NCBI GenBank assembly: GCA_041394885.1
Contig: JAWKHI010000009.1
Span: forward strand, 124,001 to 188,000
Source of the DNA: DSOI01 sp041394885
GTDB lineage: Bacteria; Acidobacteriota; Terriglobia; Bryobacterales; Bryobacteraceae
Length of the DNA: 64,000 bases
Direction of reading: 5' to 3'
Positions within the stretch are counted from its first letter, which is position 1. Each line of letters starts with the position of its first letter. Under the pieces are notes generated by a model that searched no databases, was not told the DNA's origin, and saw only the letters and a list, made by a program, of their open reading frames with translations. Shown here piece after piece: positions 1 through 8,164 of this stretch. The translations under genes were made by a program, and so were the position numbers.

Positions 1-352
1 AGACGCGCCTCCAAGTGGCGAGCATCCATTCCCAGCTTTGCGGGGTATCGGCCCAGCGCATGGGCATCCCAGTGGTTCCGCTGGTTTGGGCGAACCGGGT
101 GTAGCGATCGAGCGGGTAGGTGAGATTGGTGCCCCAAGGCGGATGCGCTGCCTGATCCCGGATCAATTCGGCTTTGGTGGTGAAGGGGGCCTGGGATCGG
201 AATTCGGCGAGGCTCGACGGCACGCCCATCGGTGCGAGTTTCGCGTTGTAGAAGCGGTTGGCCGGGATCAGTTCGCCGACGAGCGATTGCAACCGCGCCA
301 GTTGCCGCGCCTCGATCCCGTCTCGCTCCGCCGACCCCCAGCCTGCCTTCAT
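1..352 (-). CDS. PaaK-like adenylate-forming enzyme (phenylacetate-CoA ligase family), N-terminal part
   Basis: The first 117 codons of a leftward gene are visible; the rest lies beyond base 1. The fragment has the N-terminal helical region typical of the PaaK family followed, around residues 88-97, by the ATP-binding loop QTSGTTGMPM. PaaK-type enzymes adenylate an aromatic or other carboxylate and usually pass it to CoA. The start ATG (350-352) overlaps the stop of the halogenase gene as ATGA, so the two are probably translationally coupled and act in one pathway. The substrate-binding half is not in the window, so the acid cannot be predicted. Family call is confident from the loop; CoA-ligase versus another adenylate-forming role is inference. 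Confidence 0.8.
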   Translation of the reverse strand, partial: MKAGWGSAERDGIEARQLARLQSLVGELIPANRFYNAKLAPMGVPSSLAEFRSQAPFTTKAELIRDQAAHPPWGTNLTYPLDRYTRFAQTSGTTGMPMRWADTPQSWEWMLATWRRV

Positions 353-1632
353 TGCGCCTGTGCCGCCGCCTCGCGTAAGGTTGCCTCCCGGGAGAGGGGG
401 GCTCCGTGCTCCACCGGGGCCGGCACTTCCACAAAATCCGACATGGCGGTGAACAGCGGGTCGAAATCCTTGTACAGGTTTCCTATCAGGCAGTCTGTCA
501 GGTCGCCGCGGAGGTCGGGATACTTCATTAGAAAGTCGCGGAAACTGAAGTTCGGGTTGTAGAAGCCGTAAACCAGCTTGCGCATGGCCTCGATCGCTTT
601 GCAGACTTCCTGGCCATATAGAGTGAAGCGCTCCGCGGAAACGTCCCCGGCTGTGAGCGCCGCGTCCACCGCGTCGGCGGCGAGCATGCCGCCGTGGAGG
701 GCCAGAAAGACGCCGGAGGAAAATACCGGATCGAGGAAGCTGAACGCGTCGCCGGTGAGCACAAGGCCATCGGCGGCGCAGTGCCGGGATCGATAGGAAA
801 ACTCACCGGTGACGTAGTAGGGTCCTGTCTGCGATCCGGGTGCCAGATGGGACTCGAGCCACTTGTTGTTGGCCACCTCGCGGTGGAAGATTGCCTCCGG
901 CTCGCGCGGGCCGCGATACAGGTAGTCCTTTTCCGCCACCACGCCCACCGACACCGTATCGTCGGGCAAGGGTATGTACCAGAACCAGCCTTTTTCGGGC
1001 ACGAAGGCGACGGTGGTGGCGCCTTCGTCGAGGCCGGGATCGCGCAGGGCGCCTTTGTAGTAGGTCCAGATGGCGATCTTGTTGAGGTAGGCATCGCGGA
1101 CGCGCCAGCCCTGGCGGCTGATGGCGAATGCGTCGCGGCCGGTGGCGTCGATAGTGATGGGAGCGTGGAACTCGCGCGATACACCGTCCTGGGTGACGGC
1201 CTTGACTCCTGTGACCGCGCCGTTGCGCCACAACAGTTCCCGCGCGGTCAGGCCCAGTTCCACCACAGCGCCTTTTTCACGGGCGTTGTCGAGCAGCATA
1301 CGGTCAAACTCGCTGCGCAGCACCTGCCAGGTTACGGCGGCCTCATGCTCGAAGTGCTGGAAAAAGTAGAACGGAACGGATTGCTTTCCTTCGGCGCTGA
1401 CGAACTGGACGCTGTACTTTTTCGGAAAGTTCGACGCCTTCATACGCTCGATCATCCCGAGACGCTGCAGCGGAAAGTAGCAGTAGGGCAGCAGCGATTC
1501 GCCCACGTGGTAGCGGGGAAAGTCGTTCTTCTCGAGAACGGCGACGCGCCGGCCTTTCTCCGCCAGCAACGCGGCGGCTGTGGCGCCCGCCGGCCCACCC
1601 CCAATGACAATCGCGTCGAGCTGATTCTGCAT
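349..1632 (-). CDS. Flavin-dependent halogenase-like FAD monooxygenase
   Basis: A 427-residue protein with the FAD-binding GGGPAG motif at residues 11-16. It carries the halogenase signature WxWxIP at residues 216-221 (WFWYIP). A Lys pair near residue 71, in the NFPKK segment, sits where phenolic-type halogenases carry their catalytic Lys. These enzymes use reduced FAD, oxygen and halide to halogenate an aromatic substrate, often one tethered to a carrier or CoA. I chose ATG 1630-1632, where the Rossmann motif begins properly; the frame stays open upstream only as an antisense shadow of the radical SAM gene. It is 23 bp downstream of that gene and overlaps the ligase start. A hydroxylase or carrier-bound reductase of the same fold is the main alternative. 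Confidence 0.85.
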   Translation of the reverse strand: MQNQLDAIVIGGGPAGATAAALLAEKGRRVAVLEKNDFPRYHVGESLLPYCYFPLQRLGMIERMKASNFPKKYSVQFVSAEGKQSVPFYFFQHFEHEAAVTWQVLRSEFDRMLLDNAREKGAVVELGLTARELLWRNGAVTGVKAVTQDGVSREFHAPITIDATGRDAFAISRQGWRVRDAYLNKIAIWTYYKGALRDPGLDEGATTVAFVPEKGWFWYIPLPDDTVSVGVVAEKDYLYRGPREPEAIFHREVANNKWLESHLAPGSQTGPYYVTGEFSYRSRHCAADGLVLTGDAFSFLDPVFSSGVFLALHGGMLAADAVDAALTAGDVSAERFTLYGQEVCKAIEAMRKLVYGFYNPNFSFRDFLMKYPDLRGDLTDCLIGNLYKDFDPLFTAMSDFVEVPAPVEHGAPLSREATLREAAAQAQ

Positions 1633-1655
1633 CCGGTTCCTCCCGAGCGCCAGAC

Positions 1656-2972
1656 TTACGCCGCGCGATGCTCCGGCTTGAAGAATTCGTGGAGCAGACG
1701 GTCCACCTGCAACAGGCCTTGGCGGCGAAGTCGAACCCCTTCGGGCACGATGTCGAGGTAGCCTTCCTCGCGCAACTGCTGCAGCGGCGGCGCAAAGCGC
1801 TCGTGAATATTGATGCCGAACTTCTGCTCGAAGTAAGATTTTTCCACCCGGCCGAGCTTCATCTGCAGGATCATCTCCCGGATGAGACGCTCGTCGGCAT
1901 TGGGCGTCAGGGCGCGGAAGACCGGTAGCTCGCCTTGGTTCACGCGGGCGATGTAGTTTTCGAATTCGTGCTCGTTCTGGAAATGCGTCCCCTGCACGTG
2001 GGAGAACGAGGCGACGCCCAATCCGAGCATGTCGGCGCCGCGCCACAGCAGATCGCGATAGAGGAAGCTCGCGTTCTCCTTGCTGCGGACGGCGGTGTAG
2101 GCGCTGCCGATCGTGTATCCTGCCTTTTCCAGTTCCGAGAAGGCGTATTCGATCCAGCCGCGCTTGACCCGCCATGTGGCCACCGGAGCGGCGGTCTCGC
2201 CGTAGACCTTCATCTCCTTGAAAATGGTGGTGTTGAAGGGGACTTCCATCTGGTAGATGGTGATGGCGTCGGGCTCCAGAGCGATGGCGCGCGCCACGCA
2301 ATCCTTCCAGTTTTCTTCCGTTTCTCCCATCATGCCGGCGATGAGATCGATGTTGATCTGCTGGAAACCCACCTTGCGAGCCAACTGGTACGACGGCACG
2401 ATGTGTTTCTCGCCGTGGGCGCGGCCATTGCGGTTGAGGATCTCATCGTTAAAGTTTTCGACGCCCAGGCTGAGCCGCGTGACGCCGATCGACTTGATGG
2501 CTTCGAGCTTTCCCTCTGTGATAGTGCCGGGCTCGCACTCGAACGCCACTTCCCTGGCTTGGTCCCACGGGAAGAGGCGCTTGATCCGATCCACGAGTCC
2601 GGTGAGCTGGGTCGAGGAAATGTAAGAGGGCGTCCCGCCGCCGAAATACACGAACGTGGGCTTCCTTCCGCCTACGAAAGCGCGGTCAGCGTAGAGCGCG
2701 GCTTCGGCGGCCATGGCATCCAGATACCGCTCCACGTCTGACGAGTTCTTGTCTGTGTATACCTTGAAATAGCAGAAGTGGCACCGCTTGCGGCAGAACG
2801 GGATGTGGAGGTAGAGGCCGAGCGGGGAGGCGACAGCGGGTGGGCGATCGATGACGGCAAGCGCTTCCGGAGCGTTCTCTGGCTTCCAAAACGAGTAGGG
2901 CGGGTAGTTGGAAACGAAATAGCTTCCGGCTCGCGTTTCGTCGTTATGTCCGTTCCGTTTTTGATCGCTCAT
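1656..2972 (-). CDS. HemN/HemW-like radical SAM protein
   Basis: 438 residues. The radical SAM cluster motif CX3CX2C is at C60, C64 and C67 (CRKRCHFC), followed by the SAM-binding GGGTP motif near residue 110. A HemN-type winged C-terminal region ends near residue 430. The family includes anaerobic coproporphyrinogen III oxidase, the heme chaperone HemW and HemN-like methylases or cyclases of natural-product clusters. Its position as first gene of a unit with a halogenase and an adenylate-forming enzyme favours a biosynthetic role over heme synthesis, but this is inference. The start has AAAGGA three bases upstream. A second SAM-binding role, as in class C methylases, cannot be excluded. Confidence 0.85.
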   Translation of the reverse strand: MSDQKRNGHNDETRAGSYFVSNYPPYSFWKPENAPEALAVIDRPPAVASPLGLYLHIPFCRKRCHFCYFKVYTDKNSSDVERYLDAMAAEAALYADRAFVGGRKPTFVYFGGGTPSYISSTQLTGLVDRIKRLFPWDQAREVAFECEPGTITEGKLEAIKSIGVTRLSLGVENFNDEILNRNGRAHGEKHIVPSYQLARKVGFQQINIDLIAGMMGETEENWKDCVARAIALEPDAITIYQMEVPFNTTIFKEMKVYGETAAPVATWRVKRGWIEYAFSELEKAGYTIGSAYTAVRSKENASFLYRDLLWRGADMLGLGVASFSHVQGTHFQNEHEFENYIARVNQGELPVFRALTPNADERLIREMILQMKLGRVEKSYFEQKFGINIHERFAPPLQQLREEGYLDIVPEGVRLRRQGLLQVDRLLHEFFKPEHRAA

Positions 2973-3045
2973 AGTTCCTTTGGCGTGTTGCGGCTCATAC
3001 TCGTTACCCGGGCCTCGTCATCGCCGGACAGGGGGATTCGATCCA

Positions 3046-3051
3046 AGTATA
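3046..3051 (-). promoter_or_regulatory. Candidate -10 box for the radical SAM/halogenase/ligase unit
   Basis: On the minus strand this reads TATACT, one mismatch from TATAAT, about 73 bp upstream of the radical SAM start. No convincing -35 box is visible. The 150-bp gap between the divergent genes (2973-3122) holds nothing else that I recognise. Confidence 0.3.
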
Positions 3052-3122
3052 ACAACCCGCTGATTTTTCACTCCACTTCGGGCTCGCGGGAGGCGGTGGT
3101 AGACTGAGGCCGAAGTGCTCCC

Positions 3123-3602
3123 ATGATTCTCAATCAGGAACTCGGCTTCGACGAAGTCCGGTGGGCGACGATGCGCAAAATCAGCTACGATGCGCGGAGG
3201 TCGTTTCGAGGCGCGCCTGTCAAACAGGTCCTCCACCCGGGTACGCGCCTGTTCCGGTTGATTCCCATCGCGAACGGACGACACTTCGACGGCCGCTGGT
3301 GGATGCCGGAAGCGGCGTTCCAAGCAGTCCAGGACGACGCTGCCAGGGCAGTCCACGGTGGCGGCGCTCTTTTTCGCAACTATGTGGCGGAGTACCTGGC
3401 GCTGCCCTCCGGCGGCAAGCAGCTCTGCGTGGTGGAGGTCGCTCTGACGCAGCCGGTGTACGCCTGGGTGGGGAAGACCGCTCCGCTCGGTGCGCGTCCC
3501 GGTGGGCTTGAACAGGTCTATTTACCCAATCTCGCCGAGCGTGGCGACCCGGCTTGGAGCCTCAACGCCAGAGTGGTCCACACGTACTGGCTGAAGCTCT
3601 AG
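3123..3602 (+). CDS. Hypothetical protein, 159 residues
   Basis: I do not recognise the family. The protein is soluble-looking with no signal peptide or membrane segment and is rich in aromatic residues (WW near residue 60, LFRLIP near 40). The codon use matches neighbouring genes and the frame is uninterrupted, so it is probably a real gene. It stands alone between two leftward operons, and its last four bases overlap the convergent ROK kinase end. A TAGACT box about 20 bp upstream of the ATG could be its -10. No function is proposed. Confidence 0.55.
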   Translation: MILNQELGFDEVRWATMRKISYDARRSFRGAPVKQVLHPGTRLFRLIPIANGRHFDGRWWMPEAAFQAVQDDAARAVHGGGALFRNYVAEYLALPSGGKQLCVVEVALTQPVYAWVGKTAPLGARPGGLEQVYLPNLAERGDPAWSLNARVVHTYWLKL

Positions 3603-4522
3603 ACCGTCCCGGACCCATCGGCGGCGAGCACGAGCGCGGCGGCGCCGGCGACCCCGGTGCCATCGGACACCGCCGGGGGAACCAGAGGAACCTCCCGGCC
3701 CAGAAATCGTCGTGTGCGCTCGTGGATCTCAGCCCGTAGCGGGCCGAGCAGGGGCTCTCCGGCGGCGGCAATGCGTCCGCCGACGATCACCACCTCCGGG
3801 TCAAAAGCAAATAAGAGTCCGGCCATGGCCGCGCCCAGCCGGCGCACGGCGCGATCCACAATTCCGCGCGCCACGCGGTCCTGGTGGGATGCCGCGAGAA
3901 ACACGGCTTCGCAGGTCACCTCCGCCGCCGCCAGTTCGGTGTCGCATCCGGCATGCACGGCGCGCGTGGCCGCGGACTCGATTGCCTTGGCGGAGAACAC
4001 CGTCTCGATGCAGCCCCGATTGCCGCAGATGCACTCGACACCATCGGCTTCCACCGTCACGTGGCCCAGGTGTCCCGCGATGCCTTCGGCCCCGCGCACA
4101 ATGCGTCCGTTGGCGAGGATGGCGCCGCCAACGCCGGTGCCGAGCGTGAACATGAGCGCGTCCTTGCGGCCCTTGGCGCTCCCCCACAAAACCTCGCCCG
4201 CCATGGCTGCGCGGGCGTCGTTATCGCCGCGGGCGGGCTTGTCCCATCCGGCCAGCGCGGCCAGCCGCGTTCCTTCCAAAAAGACAACCGGTCCCGGAGA
4301 CCGCACCACCTCGGTGGTGAGCGGATCCACGATGCCCTTGCATCCGAAACCGACGCCGCCGGCGTCGGGCCACTTCGCCACCACACCGCGGAGCAGGTGC
4401 GCGAAGGTGTCCACACTGCTTGGCGAGGGCTGCTCCCAGTGCGCTCGAATGACTCCGAACTCGTCGACGAGTCCGCACTTGACGGTAGTGCCGCCGATGT
4501 CGATCCCTATGGCTGTACGCAT
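3599..4522 (-). CDS. ROK family sugar kinase
   Basis: 307 residues. The N-terminus carries the phosphate-binding DIGGTT motif at residues 8-13. The catalytic Asn-Asp pair is at 101-102 and the second glycine-rich loop GTGVGGA at 128-134. The ROK zinc site is complete, with EGIAGHLGH (147-155) followed by CICGNRGC (164-171). ROK kinases phosphorylate glucose, N-acetylglucosamine, N-acetylmannosamine, fructose or allose. It lacks the helix-turn-helix of ROK repressors, so it is an enzyme. It is the last gene of the leftward sugar operon, 19 bp after the MetE-like gene. The exact sugar cannot be read from sequence. Confidence 0.9.
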   Translation of the reverse strand: MRTAIGIDIGGTTVKCGLVDEFGVIRAHWEQPSPSSVDTFAHLLRGVVAKWPDAGGVGFGCKGIVDPLTTEVVRSPGPVVFLEGTRLAALAGWDKPARGDNDARAAMAGEVLWGSAKGRKDALMFTLGTGVGGAILANGRIVRGAEGIAGHLGHVTVEADGVECICGNRGCIETVFSAKAIESAATRAVHAGCDTELAAAEVTCEAVFLAASHQDRVARGIVDRAVRRLGAAMAGLLFAFDPEVVIVGGRIAAAGEPLLGPLRAEIHERTRRFLGREVPLVPPAVSDGTGVAGAAALVLAADGSGTV

Positions 4523-4541
4523 TTTCCTGGATGGCCCGCGC

Positions 4542-5555
4542 TTAGGACTCCCGCACGATCCGGACCCCGGCCACGAGGTTCCTCAATTTCTGACGGGCCG
4601 CCCAGCGAGCCGTCTGGCTCAATCCGCAATCGGGCGCGAACGACAACCGGTCTGCGGGCGCATGGCGCAGGCACAGCCGGACGCGCCGGGCCACTTCTTC
4701 CGGAGGTTCAATGTAGTAGCTCTTCACGTCGATGATTCCGACTGCCGCGTGCTTGGTCTCGGCGATTTGGCCGATCACTTCGATTTCGGCGAACTCGCGG
4801 CTCGCCATCTCCACGTGCATCTCGTCGACATTCATGGCGAGGAATGCGGGAAACATCGGCTCGTAGCGCCGCAGCCCCACCGCGCGCCCTTTGAAGTTTC
4901 CGAAACACAAGTGAGTCGACAAACGGCATTTGCCAGCCACGGGCTCGACAGTCCGGTTGAAGATGTCGACGAAGCGCTCCGGATCCTCGCGATGGGCGTA
5001 GCAACTCATGGAGGGCTCATCCACGCAGATTTCGGCGCAACCGGCCGCCACCACCTTCTCCAGTTCGGTGCGCACCACGGGAATGAGGGCCTCGGTCACG
5101 GCCCATCGGTCGGGATAGTCGCCGCCGGGCGTCAGGCGGCCGCTAAGGGTATAGGGTCCGGGTACGCTCGCTTTCAGCACCGGACCGGGGTCCGGCGCGA
5201 GGCGTTTCAATCGCTCGAATTCTTCCACCACGCCCAAGCCCTTGGGCGCGCGCAACTCGCCAGTGATGGAATGCTTGCCGCGCTGATCGTGGGCGGGTGG
5301 GCCGAATCGCCTGCCTGGAGGGCCGTCGACGTCGATGCCCATGAGGAAACCGTAGAAAGATAGATTGAAGTCCAGCCGTGTTTGCTCCCCATCGGTAATG
5401 ACGTCGAGCCCGGCGTTTACCTGATCGTGAATCGCGGCGATCACGGCGTCGTCCTGCATTTCGCGCATGTCGTCCCGGCCGAAGTAGTCCAGGTGCGCGG
5501 ATGCGAACTCGAGCCAGCCGGGAAACGGGTAGCTCCCAATCACGGTAGTTCTCAT
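4542..5555 (-). CDS. MetE C-terminal-like (cobalamin-independent methionine synthase superfamily) protein
   Basis: 337 residues, about the size of the MetE catalytic barrel alone, starting with the family opening VIGSYP. The zinc ligands of methionine synthase are present: HxC in THLCFGNF near residue 210 and the distal Cys in DCGL near 315. Such stand-alone proteins use thiol methyl transfer or related zinc chemistry, and many are of unknown substrate. I chose the ATG at 5553-5555 because it overlaps the SDR stop as ATGA; an in-frame ATG four codons upstream is possible. Its presence inside a sugar operon is unusual. Methionine synthesis is possible but not demanded by context. Confidence 0.8.
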   Translation of the reverse strand: MRTTVIGSYPFPGWLEFASAHLDYFGRDDMREMQDDAVIAAIHDQVNAGLDVITDGEQTRLDFNLSFYGFLMGIDVDGPPGRRFGPPAHDQRGKHSITGELRAPKGLGVVEEFERLKRLAPDPGPVLKASVPGPYTLSGRLTPGGDYPDRWAVTEALIPVVRTELEKVVAAGCAEICVDEPSMSCYAHREDPERFVDIFNRTVEPVAGKCRLSTHLCFGNFKGRAVGLRRYEPMFPAFLAMNVDEMHVEMASREFAEIEVIGQIAETKHAAVGIIDVKSYYIEPPEEVARRVRLCLRHAPADRLSFAPDCGLSQTARWAARQKLRNLVAGVRIVRES

Positions 5556-6262
5556 GCGATGGTCCATCCTCCGTCTACTACCAGTATCTGCCCGGTCACG
5601 GCGCGGGACTCAGCGCTCAGCAAGTACAATGCCGCGCGCGCCACCTCCTCTGCTTCGAGAAAGCCCCCGGTGAGCGGTTGCTTGTCCGCGATCCAGGCCG
5701 AAAGGGCGGGGTCCCGCTGCGCGCGTTCGCTCATCGGCGTCCGCGTGAGGCCCGGCGCAATCCCGTTGACTCGGATTCCGTCAGGGGCGTAATAGGCCGC
5801 CAGGGACTTGGTGAGCGACACCGCCGCGCCCTTGGCGGCCGCGTAGGCGTGGGTGGCAAATCGCCGCGGTTCGGGATCCAGCGCGAGAACGCTGGTCATC
5901 GCGACGACGGAGCCTCGCAGTCCGGCCGCGTCCGGCTCCTGGATCCGCATTCGCGCAAGTACGGCTCGCGCCACACGGTAGAGCGTTCCCAGATTGGCGT
6001 CCAGAGTGAAATGCCAACCTTCGTCGGTGCAGGCGTGCAGCGGTCCGTCGCCGTGTCCTCGTCCGCTGGCGCCGGCCACGTGAAACAACCCGTCGACCCG
6101 CCCGTGCCGCGCCACACATTCGGCGACGGCGCGTTCGGCCAGTTCGGTCTCCGTGAAATCGTAGTCTGGCAACCCGGCGGCGAACACGACGTCGCCGCGC
6201 GCGCGGGCCAGTTCCGCCGCCGCGGCGGCGATGCCCGTGGTCCCGGTGATCAGCAGCACCAT
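5552..6262 (-). CDS. Short-chain dehydrogenase/reductase (SDR), compact form
   Basis: 236 residues from ATG 6260-6262, where the Rossmann fold begins (LLITGTTG). The catalytic Ser lies in MTSVLAL and the YxxxK pair in YAAAK near residue 142. The C-terminal VDGG motif typical of classical SDRs is present. The cofactor loop reads TGTTGIA, lacking the last Gly of TGxxxGxG, and the segment after it is shorter than usual, so NAD(P) binding may differ. It probably oxidises or reduces a sugar or sugar acid within the operon. The gap to the upstream Gfo/Idh gene is 5 bp and its stop overlaps the MetE-like start. Confidence 0.85.
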   Translation of the reverse strand: MVLLITGTTGIAAAAAELARARGDVVFAAGLPDYDFTETELAERAVAECVARHGRVDGLFHVAGASGRGHGDGPLHACTDEGWHFTLDANLGTLYRVARAVLARMRIQEPDAAGLRGSVVAMTSVLALDPEPRRFATHAYAAAKGAAVSLTKSLAAYYAPDGIRVNGIAPGLTRTPMSERAQRDPALSAWIADKQPLTGGFLEAEEVARAALYLLSAESRAVTGQILVVDGGWTIA

Positions 6263-6267
6263 GAGCT

Positions 6268-7308
6268 TCAGTACCGCACGCGGACCCATCGGCGTGACCG
6301 CATGGACCGGTATCCGGCGTCCAGAATCAGGTTCACGACCCAGCCGTCGTGGTAGGTCTCGCGCGGTTCGATGCCATCGCGCGCACACTTGACGAAATGG
6401 CGCATTTCGGCCTGGTATCCATAGGCGAAGGCCTCTTCGGGCAGCGGACGGGTCCAGCCGAAGTCGATATCGGCCTTCTCGATGACGTACCCGGCGGCTT
6501 TTCCGGTGAACGACACCAGCGGCGTGGAACGGGTGACGTCGGTGAAGATCGATCCTTCCGATCCGTGGATTTCATTGCGCAGATCGAGGCCGCCCTTGGT
6601 TGTCCAACTCAACTCGCAGTGGGCGATGGCGCCGCTGGCCATTTTCAGGATCAGCAGCGCGTTGTCTTCGCCCTTCGTCTTTCTGCCGTGGACTAGCGTG
6701 TCACCCCACGCCATCACCTCCACCACCTTGTTCTCTTTGCCGTGGAAGTAACGTGCGGCCTCGATGGTGTGGCAGGCCAGGTCGTTCATGGCGCCGCCGC
6801 CGGTTTGGGTGACGTCCCAAAAATGCTTGCTGTGGGGCCCGGAATGCGACTCGCGCGAGCGCACCCACAACACGCGTCCTATACCGCCGCGTTCGATGAT
6901 CTCGCGCGCCTTGACCACGCAGGGAGAAAAGACTTCAGTCTCGGCGTAGCCGTGCATCGCTCCGGAGCGGTGCGCGGCGGTCCACATCTTTTTCGCCTCG
7001 GCGGAATTTCGTGCCAGGGGCTTGGTGCAAACTTGACGCCGCTTCCGCGCCGCGAGCGCGAGGGCCATGGGCAGATGCTCCTGATTGGGCGTGGCGATGA
7101 CGAACAAGTCGATGTCGTCGCGGGCGATGGCCGCCTCCAGATCCACCGTATGCTCAGGGATTCGCCATTTGCCGCCGAACGAAGCGGCGCGCGGGCGGCT
7201 TCGTGACCAGTTCAAGACGACCTCCTGGCCATTCACGTCCGCCAGCCCTTGCATGTAGAATTCGGCCACGAAACCGGAGCCGAGCATTCCGATTCGAACC
7301 GGTTTCAT
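6268..7308 (-). CDS. Gfo/Idh/MocA family oxidoreductase
   Basis: 346 residues. The N-terminal Rossmann motif is GMLGSG (residues 8-13). The CTKP segment near residue 95 corresponds to the family's EKP motif, with the Glu replaced. The C-terminal alpha/beta dimerisation domain includes GGGAMNDLACH near residue 175. Members oxidise or reduce sugars, inositols or sugar acids with NAD(P). There is no signal peptide, so it is cytoplasmic, unlike the related proteins near 40 kb. It lies 9 bp after the SIS gene and 5 bp before the SDR gene, second in the leftward operon. Confidence 0.9.
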   Translation of the reverse strand: MKPVRIGMLGSGFVAEFYMQGLADVNGQEVVLNWSRSRPRAASFGGKWRIPEHTVDLEAAIARDDIDLFVIATPNQEHLPMALALAARKRRQVCTKPLARNSAEAKKMWTAAHRSGAMHGYAETEVFSPCVVKAREIIERGGIGRVLWVRSRESHSGPHSKHFWDVTQTGGGAMNDLACHTIEAARYFHGKENKVVEVMAWGDTLVHGRKTKGEDNALLILKMASGAIAHCELSWTTKGGLDLRNEIHGSEGSIFTDVTRSTPLVSFTGKAAGYVIEKADIDFGWTRPLPEEAFAYGYQAEMRHFVKCARDGIEPRETYHDGWVVNLILDAGYRSMRSRRWVRVRY

Positions 7309-7317
7309 GCGGCTGCC

Positions 7318-8094
7318 TCACTCATACAGATGCGATAGGCTCTTTCGATAGGCTTCATAGAACCGCTCCAATTGTTCCTCCGCGGAAGTATTTCCCACGA
7401 ACTGATGGCTCGGCAGCAACACCGGCTTCACGCCGCGGGCCAACAGCCGCTCCGCGGTCCCGCAACGCAGCATGTTGATCAACATGGCGCCGGTGACGGT
7501 GGATGCCGGTCCGGTGCGCCATTCGAGCCCCTCCAGTTCGAGTACGCAATCGCCCGGGGGACACTGGTTATCCAGGACGACATCGGAAAAATCGATCAGC
7601 TTCTTCCCGGAGGAGTGGGCCGGCGGCGATTGTTCGCAGTGCTTTCGGGATACGATCCCGATCACCGGCATTCCACGCTCCCTGGCGCCGCGGGCCATCT
7701 CCACGATCACCGGCCGGATACCGCTGGTGGAGATCACGATGAAAGCGTCATGCGGGCCGAAATGAAAACCGCGCAAAATCTGCTCGGCGTAGCCTTCGAT
7801 CTTTTCCAGATGTAACGGCGGGCGGAGTCCGTTGGTCCCCACGATGGATGCGTGATTGGAGAGTGCCAGTTCCACCAGCGCGAAGAAGCCGGCGAAGCAT
7901 CCCTGGCGAGGCGTCATCTCCTCGCACATCATCCGCGAGTGGCCGTTGCCGAACAGGAATACAAGTCCGCCGTTGGCGATCGAGTTGGCGCAAATCTCCG
8001 AAGCCGCCGCGATCGCCTCCATCTGAGTTTGGCGAAGTTGGGTCAGCAGGCCCATGGTGCGATCGAAATAGCTCTCGGCGGCGGTTGTATTCAT
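7318..8094 (-). CDS. SIS-domain sugar isomerase-like protein (UPF0309 type)
   Basis: 258 residues. It has the SIS fold with a GNGHSRM phosphosugar-binding segment near residue 48 and a second ISTSG loop near 120. The family resembles phosphoheptose isomerase and the SIS proteins that precede amino-sugar kinases. ATG 8092-8094 is the preferred start because AGGAG lies five bases upstream; an open-frame ATG nine codons earlier has no such site. It is the first gene of the leftward operon with Gfo/Idh, SDR, MetE-like and ROK genes, and suits a role on a phosphorylated amino or keto sugar. The substrate is unknown. Confidence 0.87.
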   Translation of the reverse strand: MNTTAAESYFDRTMGLLTQLRQTQMEAIAAASEICANSIANGGLVFLFGNGHSRMMCEEMTPRQGCFAGFFALVELALSNHASIVGTNGLRPPLHLEKIEGYAEQILRGFHFGPHDAFIVISTSGIRPVIVEMARGARERGMPVIGIVSRKHCEQSPPAHSSGKKLIDFSDVVLDNQCPPGDCVLELEGLEWRTGPASTVTGAMLINMLRCGTAERLLARGVKPVLLPSHQFVGNTSAEEQLERFYEAYRKSLSHLYE

Positions 8095-8141
8095 GCGGCT
8101 CCTGCCTAAGTTACCAGACATCCGGCGGCCGGTCCGGCTGC

Positions 8142-8147
8142 TATACT
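8142..8147 (+). promoter_or_regulatory. Candidate -10 box upstream of the outer-membrane protein gene
   Basis: TATACT, one mismatch from consensus, 17 bases upstream of the ATG at 8165. An AGGA ribosome-binding site sits between. No clear -35 is seen. The same TATACT hexamer recurs before the 38.6-kb gene and, on the minus strand, at 3046. Confidence 0.35.
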
Positions 8148-8164
8148 CGAACCGTTAGGAAGCC

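Noticed and set aside
1633..2301. N-terminal extension of the halogenase frame
   Set aside because: Antisense-free but out of frame over the radical SAM gene; the FAD motif begins right after ATG 1632.
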